A stretch of DNA of 64,000 nt from Sulfuricurvum sp. (GTDB taxonomy: Bacteria > Campylobacterota > Campylobacteria > Campylobacterales > Sulfurimonadaceae): NCBI RefSeq assembly GCF_028681615.1, contig NZ_JAQUHV010000002.1, positions 124,001-188,000 on the forward strand. Direction: 5' to 3'. The notes below the pieces were generated by a model. The model did no database searches, had not been told where the DNA came from, and saw nothing but the letters and a program-made list of their open reading frames with translations. Positions 35,092 to 43,930 of this stretch are shown here, one piece after another. A program made the position numbers and the translations under genes. Every line of letters begins with the position of its first letter. Position 1 is the first letter of the stretch.

Positions 35092-35886
35092 TTATTCCTT
35101 AATCTCGAAATTGCGCAATAGTGCACTTTTATCACTAAATTTTGCTTTGTACAACTCATATAGCTCTTTATTATGAGAATTTTTTAAAGCGATTTGCTCC
35201 AGATAATACGGTTCGTAGCTTTCTAAACGTGAACTTCCTTTTCCCCACCATGCCGCACGGATAGTCGGAACACGGGTATAAAACGGAGTCATCGATTTTT
35301 CCGCTTTTTGCAAAGACGGGGCAGTTTGCAGTAGAGCAAAGGTTTTACAATCAAGAGTAAAGAGGGTTTGTGCACTTTGAATGTAGAGTAGCCCTACCGA
35401 GTTGGCAGTACAATAATCACTGAAATCTTCTACGAGCGGAGTAGGATGCCCTTCATTGGAAAGATACGCGGCATAGTTATCCGGATGGACCCATTCGATA
35501 CCGGAAATGCTTTTGGTGATACTGTCGTACGCATCGTCATTTGGCGCGATAAGAAGCGCGCGTTCATAATCATAGGCTAAAACAGCGGTATCAGCGGGTT
35601 TTGGTGTCCAGTTACCGCTTGGAAGCGAATTTTGTCGAAGACCGTCGTATGGGCTAAGACGCAAGATCGCACGCCCATTAGCAGGGTTAGTTTGTTCAAC
35701 GCGTGCATTGGCAATAATAGTACTGTGGGTTGCATCAAATTTTCGGAGAATAAAGCCACTCATTCCCTCTCTAAGATCTTTTGCAGTAATCGTAGCACGG
35801 TCATGGTCTACATCAATCAGCGGTGTGCTGATAGATGAAGCGCTCAAAACGCTGCAAGAGATAAGTGTGATAAGCCAAATGCGCAT
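35092..35886 (-). CDS. Secreted protein resembling the N-terminal domain of plasminogen-binding protein PgbA
   Basis: 264 residues with a signal peptide (LITLISCSVLSASS). The region TPLIDVDHDRATITAKDLREG and the pattern of Tyr-, Asp- and Trp-containing motifs (YDYERALLIAPND, DNYAAYLSNEGHPTP, FSDYCTANSVGLLYI) resemble the PgbA N-terminal domain of Helicobacter and its free-living relatives. The domain name comes from host plasminogen binding, which is irrelevant in an environmental bacterium, so the real role is unknown. Two Cys remain after cleavage. The gene precedes glcD by 3 nt. Confidence 0.7.
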   Translation of the reverse strand: MRIWLITLISCSVLSASSISTPLIDVDHDRATITAKDLREGMSGFILRKFDATHSTIIANARVEQTNPANGRAILRLSPYDGLRQNSLPSGNWTPKPADTAVLAYDYERALLIAPNDDAYDSITKSISGIEWVHPDNYAAYLSNEGHPTPLVEDFSDYCTANSVGLLYIQSAQTLFTLDCKTFALLQTAPSLQKAEKSMTPFYTRVPTIRAAWWGKGSSRLESYEPYYLEQIALKNSHNKELYELYKAKFSDKSALLRNFEIKE

Positions 35887-35957
35887 CGTGGTAACCTTTT
35901 GGTAAAGTAATTAATAACGATTATAGCTTAACACATCTTTGTAAATGGAATTTTTGC

Positions 35958-35963
35958 TATGAT
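35958..35963 (+). promoter_or_regulatory. Extended -10 for the M23 peptidase gene
   Basis: TTTTTGC-TATGAT gives TGC and a TATGAT hexamer, 46 nt before the ATG at 36010. Confidence 0.5.
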
Positions 35964-36009
35964 TTAACTCTTTTTTCGCTTTTCAAGCGTATTTTGATCA
36001 AGGATGAGA

Positions 36010-37203
36010 ATGGGCCGAATTTTTCTATTGCTTTTATTGCCTATGCTCCTCTTTGGCGCCTCTGTCAAATCGTTTAAATGGAATAACGGTGAAAGTTTCC
36101 TTACGTTTTTAGAACGCTCAAAACTCCCTTCTTCCCTTTATTACAACCTAGATAAAGATGATCAAAAACTGACGGAAGATATCCCTTATAATGCAAATTG
36201 TCAAATGCTTGTGGACGATAAAAATCTAATCCAGCAAATTTTGATTCCCGTCAATGATGAATTGCAGTTACAGATCTACTATACCCCTAAAAAACGGTAT
36301 GAACTCCAAGTTATTCCTATTGTAAGTCAGGAAAATACGGAAACATTGTACATACCGATTCAAAGTCTTCCGTATGATGATATTGTAAAAGCGACGGGGT
36401 CTAAAAATCTTGCTTCGGAATTTGTCAAAATGTTCAAAGGAAAAGTCGATTTCCGACGAGGGTTTAAAGTAGGTGAGCCGATAGTGCTGGTTTATACCCA
36501 AAAATACCGTTTGGGGAAACCGTTCTCAATGCCTGAAGTACATGGAGCAATGGTCGAAATAAACGGAAAACGGGTGACAGTTTATCGCCATACCGATGGC
36601 CGTTTTTATGATGAAAAAGGGGCCCAGTATGAGAAGTTTTTGTTTAAGATACCTATCAATAATCCACGTATCACTTCCGGGTTTACTAAGAGCCGGTATC
36701 ACCCGATTTTACACCGCTATCGCGCTCATTTAGGTGTTGATTTCGGTGCCCGCCCCGGAACGCCGATCTTGGCAACCGGAGATGGACGTGTCTGTTTTGA
36801 GGGATCCTCTCGCGGGTATGGCAATACTATAAAAATTCGCCATTCTAACGGATTAACGAGTTTATATGCCCATCAAAAATCTTTTAGAAGTGGTATCCAT
36901 AACGGTTCCTCTGTTAAACAAGGCGAAGTAATCGGTTATGTCGGTTCATCAGGTCTCTCGTCCGGTCCCCACTTGCATTTTGGGATGTATGCAGGGAGTA
37001 CCGCTATTGATCCGCTCAGTGTGATGAAGAAAACAACCGAAGGCTTTAGCGGTAAAGAGCGTAAAGCGTTTCTTGCAATACGGGATAAAATGGATCGTAT
37101 TTTCAAAAATGTTCTTCAAACAAAACCGGTCAAAAAACCGTATTTTAATTTCAATAAAACGTATTATGTTGACATTAATACTTTCAAACCTAAACCTTTT
37201 TAG
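36010..37203 (+). CDS. M23-family zinc metallopeptidase (peptidoglycan endopeptidase)
   Basis: 397 residues from the ATG at 36010, which has AAGGA five bases upstream; the ATG six bases earlier overlaps that site. A signal peptide (IFLLLLLPMLLFGA) starts the protein. The LytM domain (about 225-330) has the His and Asp ligands in HLGVDFGARPGTPI, then LYAHQKS and SGPHLHFGMYAG. These enzymes cleave peptidoglycan peptide bridges; relatives in Helicobacter and Campylobacter (Csd/Pgp) shape the cell. An N-terminal prodomain (about 20-200) probably controls access to the active site. Confidence 0.9.
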   Translation: MGRIFLLLLLPMLLFGASVKSFKWNNGESFLTFLERSKLPSSLYYNLDKDDQKLTEDIPYNANCQMLVDDKNLIQQILIPVNDELQLQIYYTPKKRYELQVIPIVSQENTETLYIPIQSLPYDDIVKATGSKNLASEFVKMFKGKVDFRRGFKVGEPIVLVYTQKYRLGKPFSMPEVHGAMVEINGKRVTVYRHTDGRFYDEKGAQYEKFLFKIPINNPRITSGFTKSRYHPILHRYRAHLGVDFGARPGTPILATGDGRVCFEGSSRGYGNTIKIRHSNGLTSLYAHQKSFRSGIHNGSSVKQGEVIGYVGSSGLSSGPHLHFGMYAGSTAIDPLSVMKKTTEGFSGKERKAFLAIRDKMDRIFKNVLQTKPVKKPYFNFNKTYYVDINTFKPKPF

Positions 37204-37212
37204 AGCCATTCA

Positions 37213-37770
37213 ATGATCAAAAATGTGAGAATAGTCGAGTGTGAATACTCCGAATATGTCAAGCCGAAACGGATTGAATATGTTCAACATGATCTTCCAA
37301 AAATATGGGACATGGTTGAAGTACATGACAGTGTCGCTATTCTTTTATATCATGAAGAGCGGGACTCATTGGTGGTTGTAAAACAGTTTCGTCCTCCCGT
37401 CTATCTAAAAAACAACGATGGGTACACTTATGAACTGTGTGCCGGAATTGTCGATAAAGAGAAGTCACTTGTTGAAATCGCCCATGAAGAGATACTCGAA
37501 GAGTGCGGCTATCATGTTCCGATAGAGCAGATTGAACGCATAACATCTTTTTATACTGCTGTAGGATTTGCCGGATCGGTGCAAACACTGTATGCCGCCC
37601 GTGTCAATGAAGCCATGCGCGTCAGCGAGGGTGGAGGAGTTGATGTTGAATCGATAGAAGTTGTAGAGATTCCGCTTAGCGAGGCCAGAGGATTTGTGAT
37701 GGATGAGACCAAAGCCAAGACACCGGGATTGATGTTTGGGTTCGGATGGTTTTTGGAAAATCAACTGTAG
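37213..37770 (+). CDS. Nudix hydrolase resembling NUDT14 (UDP-sugar diphosphatase type)
   Basis: 185 residues. The Nudix region AGIVDKEKSLVEIAHEEILEECGY-like stretch (about 78-101) matches the NUDT14 style, where one helix position differs from the general box but the EExCGY end is kept. FYTAVGFAGSVQTLYAA follows, again like NUDT14. Such enzymes hydrolyse ADP- or UDP-sugars to sugar phosphate. It may share a transcript with the M23 gene (9-nt gap). The substrate is inferred from similarity only. A hairpin follows the stop. Confidence 0.85.
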   Translation: MIKNVRIVECEYSEYVKPKRIEYVQHDLPKIWDMVEVHDSVAILLYHEERDSLVVVKQFRPPVYLKNNDGYTYELCAGIVDKEKSLVEIAHEEILEECGYHVPIEQIERITSFYTAVGFAGSVQTLYAARVNEAMRVSEGGGVDVESIEVVEIPLSEARGFVMDETKAKTPGLMFGFGWFLENQL

Positions 37771-37789
37771 TTCCCGCATGATGCGGGAA
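37771..37789. terminator. Hairpin between convergent Nudix and TonB receptor genes
   Basis: TTCCCGC-ATGAT-GCGGGAA is a 7-bp perfect stem (nine if the loop is closed further) directly after the Nudix stop. Neither strand shows a following T run, so it may act as a weak or bidirectional stop. Confidence 0.45.
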
Positions 37790-37808
37790 AGGACGAAACA
37801 GTTTAGGG

Positions 37809-39821
37809 TTAGAACTTATAGCTGAGAGTTGCGTAGAGATTGCGCCCCGGTTCATTGAGCACAAGAGGCTGAGCCCCTTCCATCAAGGTTGTCAGCCCGA
37901 TATAGCTGTTACTGACTGCATACGTACGATTAAAGAAGTTATTAATCCCTGTACTGAGAGAGAACCCGTTACCGAAATCGGTAGCGTATTTGAGATTGAG
38001 GATTCCGTAACCGCTGATCGCTTGTTCGCCGTTGTTTTGATCATAGGTTTGTGATTTTGCTGCAATCCATTCGGCTGCCGCATAATTTTTTGAATCATCA
38101 AATACTAATGCAACTCTCCCTTTCAACGGCGGAATATCGGCTAAATCTTTGTCTGTTTGGGGAGCTGTACTCAATACATCGAGCTGTGAAGTATCTTTTT
38201 TCGTCCCTTTTTGATAAGCGATCCCTGAACTTAATGACCATTCATTGGTGATAAAATAATCGGCTGTAATGTCACCGCCGACAATTTGTGCATCGATATT
38301 GGCATAAGAAGTATTTGTTCCAACACCGGTTTTATAAGCATAGATATAATCTTTTAAATTACTGTAAAAGAGTGTCCCTTTGAGATGCAAATTACCCAAA
38401 GTCTGTTCAACTCCCATATCGATTTCACGGTTGATGGTTTCGTTCAGGTTTGTGTTACCGATACCGCCTGCAAAATAGAGTTCTCTTGCATCCGGTACAC
38501 GGGAAGATTGTCCTAATCCAACAAAGAAATTGCCGCTGTTGCTGTAGTGATAGCGACCTAATACATTTGCGCTTAAGTCTGAGAAATCCCGATCTTTCGC
38601 ACTGGCCATTAACGATTGATCCGCATCGATACTCGTATCATCATAGCGAAGGCCGCCGCTGATATCCATAGCTCCGAAAGATTGGGAAGCTTTGGCATAA
38701 AGACCGACGTTATTCGTATCGGCATCAGGGATTTGGACGGTCGCATACGGATTGATCCGGTTCCCTTTTGTTCCGTTCCAGTTGCGGGTAGAAAGATCGA
38801 GTCCAAGTGTTATGTCGGTTTCATTGGCAAATGTGCTGTTTTCAATACGGACTCCTTTGATCGTTGCATCCACAGGGGAAACCATTGTGGTTGCCGCACT
38901 TGTAGCTCCTGCTCTGAAATCGGTTCCCATTTCATGCTCGACTTTGGAATGATAGGCTTCTATCATCAGTTCATGCGAAAAAGTTCCTAAATCGAATAGT
39001 TGGTATTTGGCTTTAAACATATCCGTATTGTCTTTTAGTGCGTCCATCGGATAGCGGGGATAGAGGACATCATCGGCACGGTCACCAAAATAGCTTAGTG
39101 TGAGTTTCTGATTGTCGCCGATATTGCCGACAACTTTTGCCCAAAAGTTTTGGCGTGCATAGGCATCATCATTTTTATGTGCGGCGGAGTAGCGTTGCCC
39201 AGGCATCGATGCGCTATCGGCTTGTTCGGTCATGGTTTTTCCGTTGCCGTCTTTGTATTGGCCGCTGGTTTCACGGCTGTATCCGACGAGTGCTTGTACG
39301 GAATCGTTACCCCCTTCGACAGTCGTAGAAATTTTACGGTAATCATAGCTGCCGAGGGTAGCAGAAACTTCTCCGTGCAGCCCTTTCTCCGGATCTTTGG
39401 TGACTACGTTGATTTTACCGCCTAGACTTCCGAACTGTGTGACGTCAAACGGACCTTCTAGAACTTCAACTGCGGCAATTTGGCTTGAAGAGACGTGCAT
39501 AGCGGGTGGATCCATACGATTTGGACAGGCACCGCATACTTTGGCATCATCAATCGTTATATTGAGATTGTCTTTTTTAAATCCGCGTAAAACAATATCG
39601 TTTCCGATTGCTGTTGTGCGAACATGGGTGATTTCAGGCAGAGCGCCGGAGAGCATTTCTCCCAGATCGCTTTGACGTGAAAATTGGACGATTTCATTTG
39701 CTTCGATTGTTTTGTTATCTGATTTTTGGGTATCGGCTTTTACCGTAATTTTTTGGATAGTGACGGGTTCGGTAGCGAGCGCAGCAACTGCCGCCAACGA
39801 GAGAAGAGTATAGATCTTCAT
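37809..39821 (-). CDS. TonB-dependent outer membrane receptor, copper (OprC/NosA) type
   Basis: 670 residues from the ATG at 39821, which has AAGGA eight bases ahead and begins a signal peptide (IYTLLSLAAVAALA). The plug domain carries the motif CGACPNRMDPPAMH, the characteristic segment of the TonB-dependent copper receptor family, followed by VEVLEGPFDVTQFG. The C-terminal beta barrel ends in GRNLYATLSYKF, with the terminal Phe needed for assembly. It is likely to import copper across the outer membrane, which would suit a cell that assembles cbb3 oxidase; ccoI is in the same window but far away. No Fur-like box was recognised. Confidence 0.85.
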   Translation of the reverse strand: MKIYTLLSLAAVAALATEPVTIQKITVKADTQKSDNKTIEANEIVQFSRQSDLGEMLSGALPEITHVRTTAIGNDIVLRGFKKDNLNITIDDAKVCGACPNRMDPPAMHVSSSQIAAVEVLEGPFDVTQFGSLGGKINVVTKDPEKGLHGEVSATLGSYDYRKISTTVEGGNDSVQALVGYSRETSGQYKDGNGKTMTEQADSASMPGQRYSAAHKNDDAYARQNFWAKVVGNIGDNQKLTLSYFGDRADDVLYPRYPMDALKDNTDMFKAKYQLFDLGTFSHELMIEAYHSKVEHEMGTDFRAGATSAATTMVSPVDATIKGVRIENSTFANETDITLGLDLSTRNWNGTKGNRINPYATVQIPDADTNNVGLYAKASQSFGAMDISGGLRYDDTSIDADQSLMASAKDRDFSDLSANVLGRYHYSNSGNFFVGLGQSSRVPDARELYFAGGIGNTNLNETINREIDMGVEQTLGNLHLKGTLFYSNLKDYIYAYKTGVGTNTSYANIDAQIVGGDITADYFITNEWSLSSGIAYQKGTKKDTSQLDVLSTAPQTDKDLADIPPLKGRVALVFDDSKNYAAAEWIAAKSQTYDQNNGEQAISGYGILNLKYATDFGNGFSLSTGINNFFNRTYAVSNSYIGLTTLMEGAQPLVLNEPGRNLYATLSYKF

Positions 39822-39928
39822 ACTTGAAATCCTTAAGATAATTATGAAGAAAGTGTAGAAAAGAAGTGTTACATTAGTGTTAAGCCGATGGTGAAAATCA
39901 CGTAAATCCGGGCTTTTACTTTTTATGT

Positions 39929-39934
39929 TACACT
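39929..39934 (+). promoter_or_regulatory. Extended -10 before a 30-residue ORF
   Basis: TGT-TACACT, then TCTTCCC, then an ATG at 39942. A transcription start seven bases after the hexamer would fall on the start codon. Confidence 0.4.
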
Positions 39935-39941
39935 TCTTCCC

Positions 39942-40034
39942 ATGAATAAAAAACAAATACTTTTAACGATCATTCTTTTAGCCGCTTCAGGCTATTTCCT
40001 TTTTAACGGCTTTACCCTTTTATTCCATTCGTAG
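39942..40034 (+). CDS. Predicted 30-residue single-span membrane peptide
   Basis: An ATG at 39942 opens 30 codons ending at TAG. The product has a Lys-Lys-Gln head, a hydrophobic run (ILLTIILLAASGYFLF) and a short tail (NGFTLLFHS), which is the pattern of a small inner-membrane protein with the head in the cytoplasm. There is no ribosome-binding site, but an extended -10 element lies just upstream, so translation could be leaderless. The end overlaps the convergent agmatine deiminase gene by 15 nt. No similarity was recognised and chance remains possible. Confidence 0.4.
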   Translation: MNKKQILLTIILLAASGYFLFNGFTLLFHS

Positions 40035-41033
40035 GGACACCTCTTCCGGGAACTGCATCGTTACACAGTGGAGAGAGCCGTGCTGTCGGATGAGTACGGA
40101 GCAGTCAAGAGGGATGATATCGCGCCCTCTAAACGCTTTTTTACAAATCTCGATTGCCTCAGTATCGTGCGGGTCATTGTATACCGGAAGTAAAACCGCA
40201 TCGTTGATAATCAAAAAGTTGGCATACGTTGCGGGAAGACGTTCGTCATCGTAAAAAGCCGGATTCGTCATCGGTAACGCGATGAGGTTAAACGGTTCGC
40301 CCTCAACATCACGCAGAGCTTTGAGCTCATCTTCCATTTTTTTGAGTGCTTCATAATGTTCATCGTTTTGATCGTCGCATTTGACGTACATGATCGTATC
40401 CGTATCGATAAACCGGGCCAAGGTATCGATATGGCTGTCGGTATCGTCACCGGCGAGATAACCGTGATTCAGCCATAGTATCTGCTCTACGCCGAAATGT
40501 TTTTTCAGCTCTTTCTCCATCCCCTTTTTATCGAGATGGGGATTTCGGTTAGGATTGAGAAGGCACTCTGCCGTAGTGAGCAATGAGCCGGCACCATTTG
40601 TTTCGATACCGCCGCCCTCTAAGATCAGGTTCACTTTTTCCATAGGTGCACCGTAAATATGAGCGATAGAGGAGCTCATCGCATTGTCTTTTGAAGCGTC
40701 AAATTTTCCGCCCCATCCTGTGAACGTAAAGTCAAGCAGCAGCGGTTCGTCTTCATCTTCGTCGATCACACTGAGTACGCTGCAATCGCGTGCCCATGTA
40801 TCGTTTGTTTGATACGCTATGAAAATGAGATTATCATGGGATTGGAAGTACCCTTTGACAAGCTCAACATCATCACAGATAACAAGGCAGGGTTGATAGC
40901 GGGCAACAGCGGTTGCTATATTGACAAAACACGCTCTTGCTTCTTCGAGGTAAGGTGCCCAATCGCTTTGCGGATGGGGAAAAATGAGCTGGACAAAACT
41001 TTGGGGTTCAAATTCGGCTGGGAAATAACGCAT
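40020..41033 (-). CDS. aguA: Agmatine deiminase
   Basis: 337 residues of the peptidyl-arginine deiminase-like family. Motifs: NDTWARDCS, LEGGGIETNGAGSLLTT, HGYLAGDDTDSHIDTLARF, and GSLHCVTMQFP near the C-terminus, which contains the catalytic Cys. It converts agmatine to N-carbamoylputrescine in putrescine synthesis. The partner amidase is not in this window. AAGG lies seven bases before the ATG. The gene is divergent to alr. Confidence 0.92.
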   Translation of the reverse strand: MRYFPAEFEPQSFVQLIFPHPQSDWAPYLEEARACFVNIATAVARYQPCLVICDDVELVKGYFQSHDNLIFIAYQTNDTWARDCSVLSVIDEDEDEPLLLDFTFTGWGGKFDASKDNAMSSSIAHIYGAPMEKVNLILEGGGIETNGAGSLLTTAECLLNPNRNPHLDKKGMEKELKKHFGVEQILWLNHGYLAGDDTDSHIDTLARFIDTDTIMYVKCDDQNDEHYEALKKMEDELKALRDVEGEPFNLIALPMTNPAFYDDERLPATYANFLIINDAVLLPVYNDPHDTEAIEICKKAFRGRDIIPLDCSVLIRQHGSLHCVTMQFPEEVSLRME

Positions 41034-41048
41034 TAATTAACCTTGATC

Positions 41049-41054
41049 TATAAT
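41049..41054 (+). promoter_or_regulatory. Candidate -10 for alr
   Basis: TGATC-TATAAT lies 28 nt before the alr ATG at 41082. Confidence 0.5.
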
Positions 41055-41081
41055 TTCACCATCTAACCCTTTAGGGAACAC

Positions 41082-42098
41082 ATGGCATCGATTAAACTTA
41101 GCCGCGAGGCACTCATTCATAATCTTGACATTATCGCACACCAAGTCGGTGGAAAAGATAAAATCGCAGTCGTTTTAAAAGATAACGCGTATGGGCACAG
41201 TGCTGTGATGATAGCAGAAGCAGTGTCACACTACGGTGTCAAGCAAGCAGTCGTCCGTCTTGAGCGGGAAGCGGATGAAATTGTAGATTTTTTTGAGAAT
41301 GTTTTGATCCTTGGACAAATAGCGACGCGAGCACATCCAAAAATCAGTTATGCGATCAATTCATTTGAAGAAATATCAGCGTATCCGAGCGGAACGCGAG
41401 TAGAGCTTAAAATTGATACGGGAATGCATCGTCATGGGATTGCTCCGCAGCAGTTGGGAGAAGCTTTTGAAGCAATGGCACAAAAGGGGTTGGTCTGTAT
41501 CGGGGTTATGAGCCATTTAAGAGCCGCGGATACACTCAGCTCAGAGTGGTTTTGGCAGCGCAGAATATTTGATGAAATCAAACAAGAAGCGTCTGAATTA
41601 GCAAAAAAGTACGGATGGAATCTTAGATTTCATATTTCAAACTCTGCCGGAACCTTTCGCTCATCCGAATGCACGGATGATATGGTACGGGTCGGAATCG
41701 CACTGTACGGGTGTTTGGAAATGGACTCAACTCTGCCGCAGCCTGAACTCAAGAGCGTCCTTTCTCTGTGCGGGGATAAGATTGCTACAAGAGTGCTAAA
41801 AGCGGGAGAGCGGGTCGGCTACAACGGTATTTACGAAGCGTGTTCTGATGAAGTGGTCAGTACCTATGATTTGGGATATGCCAACGGGCTGGATCGGCTT
41901 GCTTCTAACCGCTATGTAACCCCGCAGGGGGTGCCCCTTCGGGGACGTATATCAATGGACAGTGCAAGTTTTGCGAGCGATACGGATGAACTGGTGATTT
42001 TTGATAATGCCAACGATTACGCCCGTGCGGTCGGAACCATCGGGTATGAGATATTGGCATGTTTGGATAAAGATTTAAAAAGGGAATGGATTTTCTAA
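41082..42098 (+). CDS. alr: Alanine racemase
   Basis: 338 residues. The PLP lysine motif is AVVLKDNAYGHSAVMIA; LKIDTGMHRHGI and FHISNSAGTF are conserved barrel strands, and GYNGIYEA supplies the catalytic Tyr region in the C-terminal domain; RGRISMDS ends the core. It makes D-alanine for peptidoglycan. Slightly shorter than the 360-residue average, as in other Campylobacterota. Its TAA overlaps the end of the convergent 130-residue gene by 4 nt. Confidence 0.95.
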   Translation: MASIKLSREALIHNLDIIAHQVGGKDKIAVVLKDNAYGHSAVMIAEAVSHYGVKQAVVRLEREADEIVDFFENVLILGQIATRAHPKISYAINSFEEISAYPSGTRVELKIDTGMHRHGIAPQQLGEAFEAMAQKGLVCIGVMSHLRAADTLSSEWFWQRRIFDEIKQEASELAKKYGWNLRFHISNSAGTFRSSECTDDMVRVGIALYGCLEMDSTLPQPELKSVLSLCGDKIATRVLKAGERVGYNGIYEACSDEVVSTYDLGYANGLDRLASNRYVTPQGVPLRGRISMDSASFASDTDELVIFDNANDYARAVGTIGYEILACLDKDLKREWIF

Positions 42099-42487
42099 GT
42101 ATTTATCTTAATAATGGCATCGGCAAAAATTGCGCCGTCGAGACGCATATCGATCAAACTTTCCAAATGGTCCATATCTTCGACATATCCCAACACTTTG
42201 GCATCAAAGAGATAATGTTCCGCGACGCTTTGGATTTCAGGTCCGTTTTTAGGGCTGACAATGAGGTATGCCGCCCCTAGATTTTCACCGAGGACCGCAT
42301 CGGTAATCGTTTCGATATGAAGAGCAAAGCGGACACTGTTTTGACGCAGATAATCGATGATATCGAGATTTTCAGGGGCAAAAAATAAGGTGACGACGGA
42401 ATTTGCCGGTGTGAGACGTACGGCTTCGATCGCATCGATATGGTAAAACGTCTCAGAGGGAATGTACGGGTGACCGAATAACAACAT
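42095..42487 (-). CDS. Conserved-looking protein of unknown function
   Basis: 130 residues, no signal peptide or membrane helix. It has alternating strands and helices (AVRLTPANSVVTLFF, VRFALHIETITDAV, GAAYLIVSPKN, EHYLFDAKVLGYVED), suggesting a small alpha/beta domain. I do not recognise a named family, though a similar protein seems to recur in Campylobacterota. It lies directly downstream of a small zinc-finger protein gene, with adjacent stop and start, so the two are one operon with rsmG and ribA. Confidence 0.7.
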   Translation of the reverse strand: MLLFGHPYIPSETFYHIDAIEAVRLTPANSVVTLFFAPENLDIIDYLRQNSVRFALHIETITDAVLGENLGAAYLIVSPKNGPEIQSVAEHYLFDAKVLGYVEDMDHLESLIDMRLDGAIFADAIIKINT

Positions 42488-42691
42488 TTAGCTCTCCAAA
42501 CATTCACGTGAGCAGTAGTATTTTCCCTCACGCATAAAACTTTCTTTCACCTGTACATAGGTACCGCATTTGACACACGGAATCATTGCCTCTTCGGAAG
42601 AAGTATCCGAAGAGGGAGGTGTAAGCGACTTTTTCTTGAAAAAAAGAAAATAAACGGCACTCAAAAATCCGACAAACAGTAAAAATTTCAT
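42488..42691 (-). CDS. PP0621-like small membrane-anchored zinc-finger protein
   Basis: 67 residues. An N-terminal hydrophobic anchor (FLLFVGFLSAVYFLFF) is followed by a basic KKKS stretch, a Ser-rich linker, and a small zinc ribbon with CVKCG and YCSREC. The pattern matches the PP0621 family, whose function is unknown. It is placed between rsmG and a 130-residue unknown gene, each nearly touching. Confidence 0.75.
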   Translation of the reverse strand: MKFLLFVGFLSAVYFLFFKKKSLTPPSSDTSSEEAMIPCVKCGTYVQVKESFMREGKYYCSRECLES

Positions 42692-42693
42692 GG

Positions 42694-43272
42694 TTATCTC
42701 TTTATTAGCAGATAATGGCGGTTTTCTGCTTCAATAATGGTGTAATCTAGTGATTCATTAACTTCATCATACACTTTTTCCCCTTTGTAAAAGAGCAAAA
42801 GCGTCCCTTTGGTGCAAAACGGCTCTGAGAGTTTGAGCAGCATGTCCGTATCGGTTACGGCACGCGAAGTGATGAGGTCATACGGTTCGCTCGGTAATTG
42901 TTCGACCCGTACCGCTTTCACCTCTACGTTCTCCAAGCCTAAATCCGCTTTCACAAATTGTAAAAAACTGGCACGTTTACTGAGCGGCTCTACGAGAGTA
43001 AACCGGGTTTCCGGCATGGCTATCGCTAAAATCATCCCCGGAAATCCGGCACCGGTTCCGATGTCCATTGCTTTATTGATGGGAGGGAGAAAATTAATAG
43101 GGGTGATGGCATCGACGATGAATTCATCGATTTGTTGCAGTGTTTTAGCACCTGTGAGGTTATGAACCTTATTCCATTTTTCCAGCAGCGTTTTGTACTC
43201 CTCCACTTTTTCAATAAAATCATTCGGAAGTGTAAGATTGCGGCTTGCTAAAAGATGTTTTAAATGATTCAT
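42694..43272 (-). CDS. rsmG: 16S rRNA (guanine527-N7)-methyltransferase
   Basis: 192 residues. SAM-binding motif [17 protein letters not shown], then [14 protein letters not shown] and YDLITSRAV, are typical of RsmG (GidB). It methylates G527 of 16S rRNA; loss gives low-level streptomycin resistance in other bacteria. Its ATG overlaps the ribA stop by 4 nt. N-terminal domain is short, as in related species. Confidence 0.94.
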   Translation of the reverse strand: MNHLKHLLASRNLTLPNDFIEKVEEYKTLLEKWNKVHNLTGAKTLQQIDEFIVDAITPINFLPPINKAMDIGTGAGFPGMILAIAMPETRFTLVEPLSKRASFLQFVKADLGLENVEVKAVRVEQLPSEPYDLITSRAVTDTDMLLKLSEPFCTKGTLLLFYKGEKVYDEVNESLDYTIIEAENRHYLLIKR

Positions 43273-43856
43273 AAATCGTGTCCCATTTGTTCTTTTTTAA
43301 CACGAAGGTATCCTTCATTATGAGGATTCGGATCGATGATGACAGGGACTCTTTCGGTAATTTCGACATGCAAATTTTCCACCACAGAGACTTTTGCCGG
43401 ATTATTGGTCAAAAGACGAATTTTCGTTAGACCAAAATCTTTGAATATCTCTCCCACGACGTCATAAGTACGCTGATCCGGGGCAAATCCAAGCTCAACA
43501 TTGGCTTCGATCGTATTGCGTCCCTGATCTTGAAGTGCATAGGCGTTGATTTTATTGAGCAGACCGATATTCCGCCCCTCTTGACGATGATAAATAATCA
43601 ATCCGCCCTCTTCGGCGACCAGTTTAAGGGCTTTGTGCAGTTGATTGTTGCAATCGCATTTGATGCTGCCCAATGTATCACCGGTAAGGCACTCGGAATG
43701 GATACGAACCAATGGGGACTCTTGTTGCTCAAAATTTTCTGTAAAAATTGCAAGATGTTCTTGACATCCTTCTTTATAAGCACGGATCTTAAATTTGCCA
43801 TATTTACTTGGAAGATTAGCAATGGCGGATTTTTCAAATTTCATTTCTGTATTCAT
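43269..43856 (-). CDS. ribA: GTP cyclohydrolase II
   Basis: 195 residues. Zinc ligands in [31 protein letters not shown] binds [19 protein letters not shown] and LTNNP complete the domain. It performs the first step of riboflavin synthesis. It is the stand-alone form, without a DHBP synthase domain. First gene of a minus-strand operon with rsmG and two small genes; divergent to hemB. Confidence 0.95.
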   Translation of the reverse strand: MNTEMKFEKSAIANLPSKYGKFKIRAYKEGCQEHLAIFTENFEQQESPLVRIHSECLTGDTLGSIKCDCNNQLHKALKLVAEEGGLIIYHRQEGRNIGLLNKINAYALQDQGRNTIEANVELGFAPDQRTYDVVGEIFKDFGLTKIRLLTNNPAKVSVVENLHVEITERVPVIIDPNPHNEGYLRVKKEQMGHDL

Positions 43857-43930
43857 GTGGCAATTATAATTTTCTTTTCTTAATCTAACACTTGCTACAC
43901 TTACTTCAACATTTATATCGGAGCATTTTT

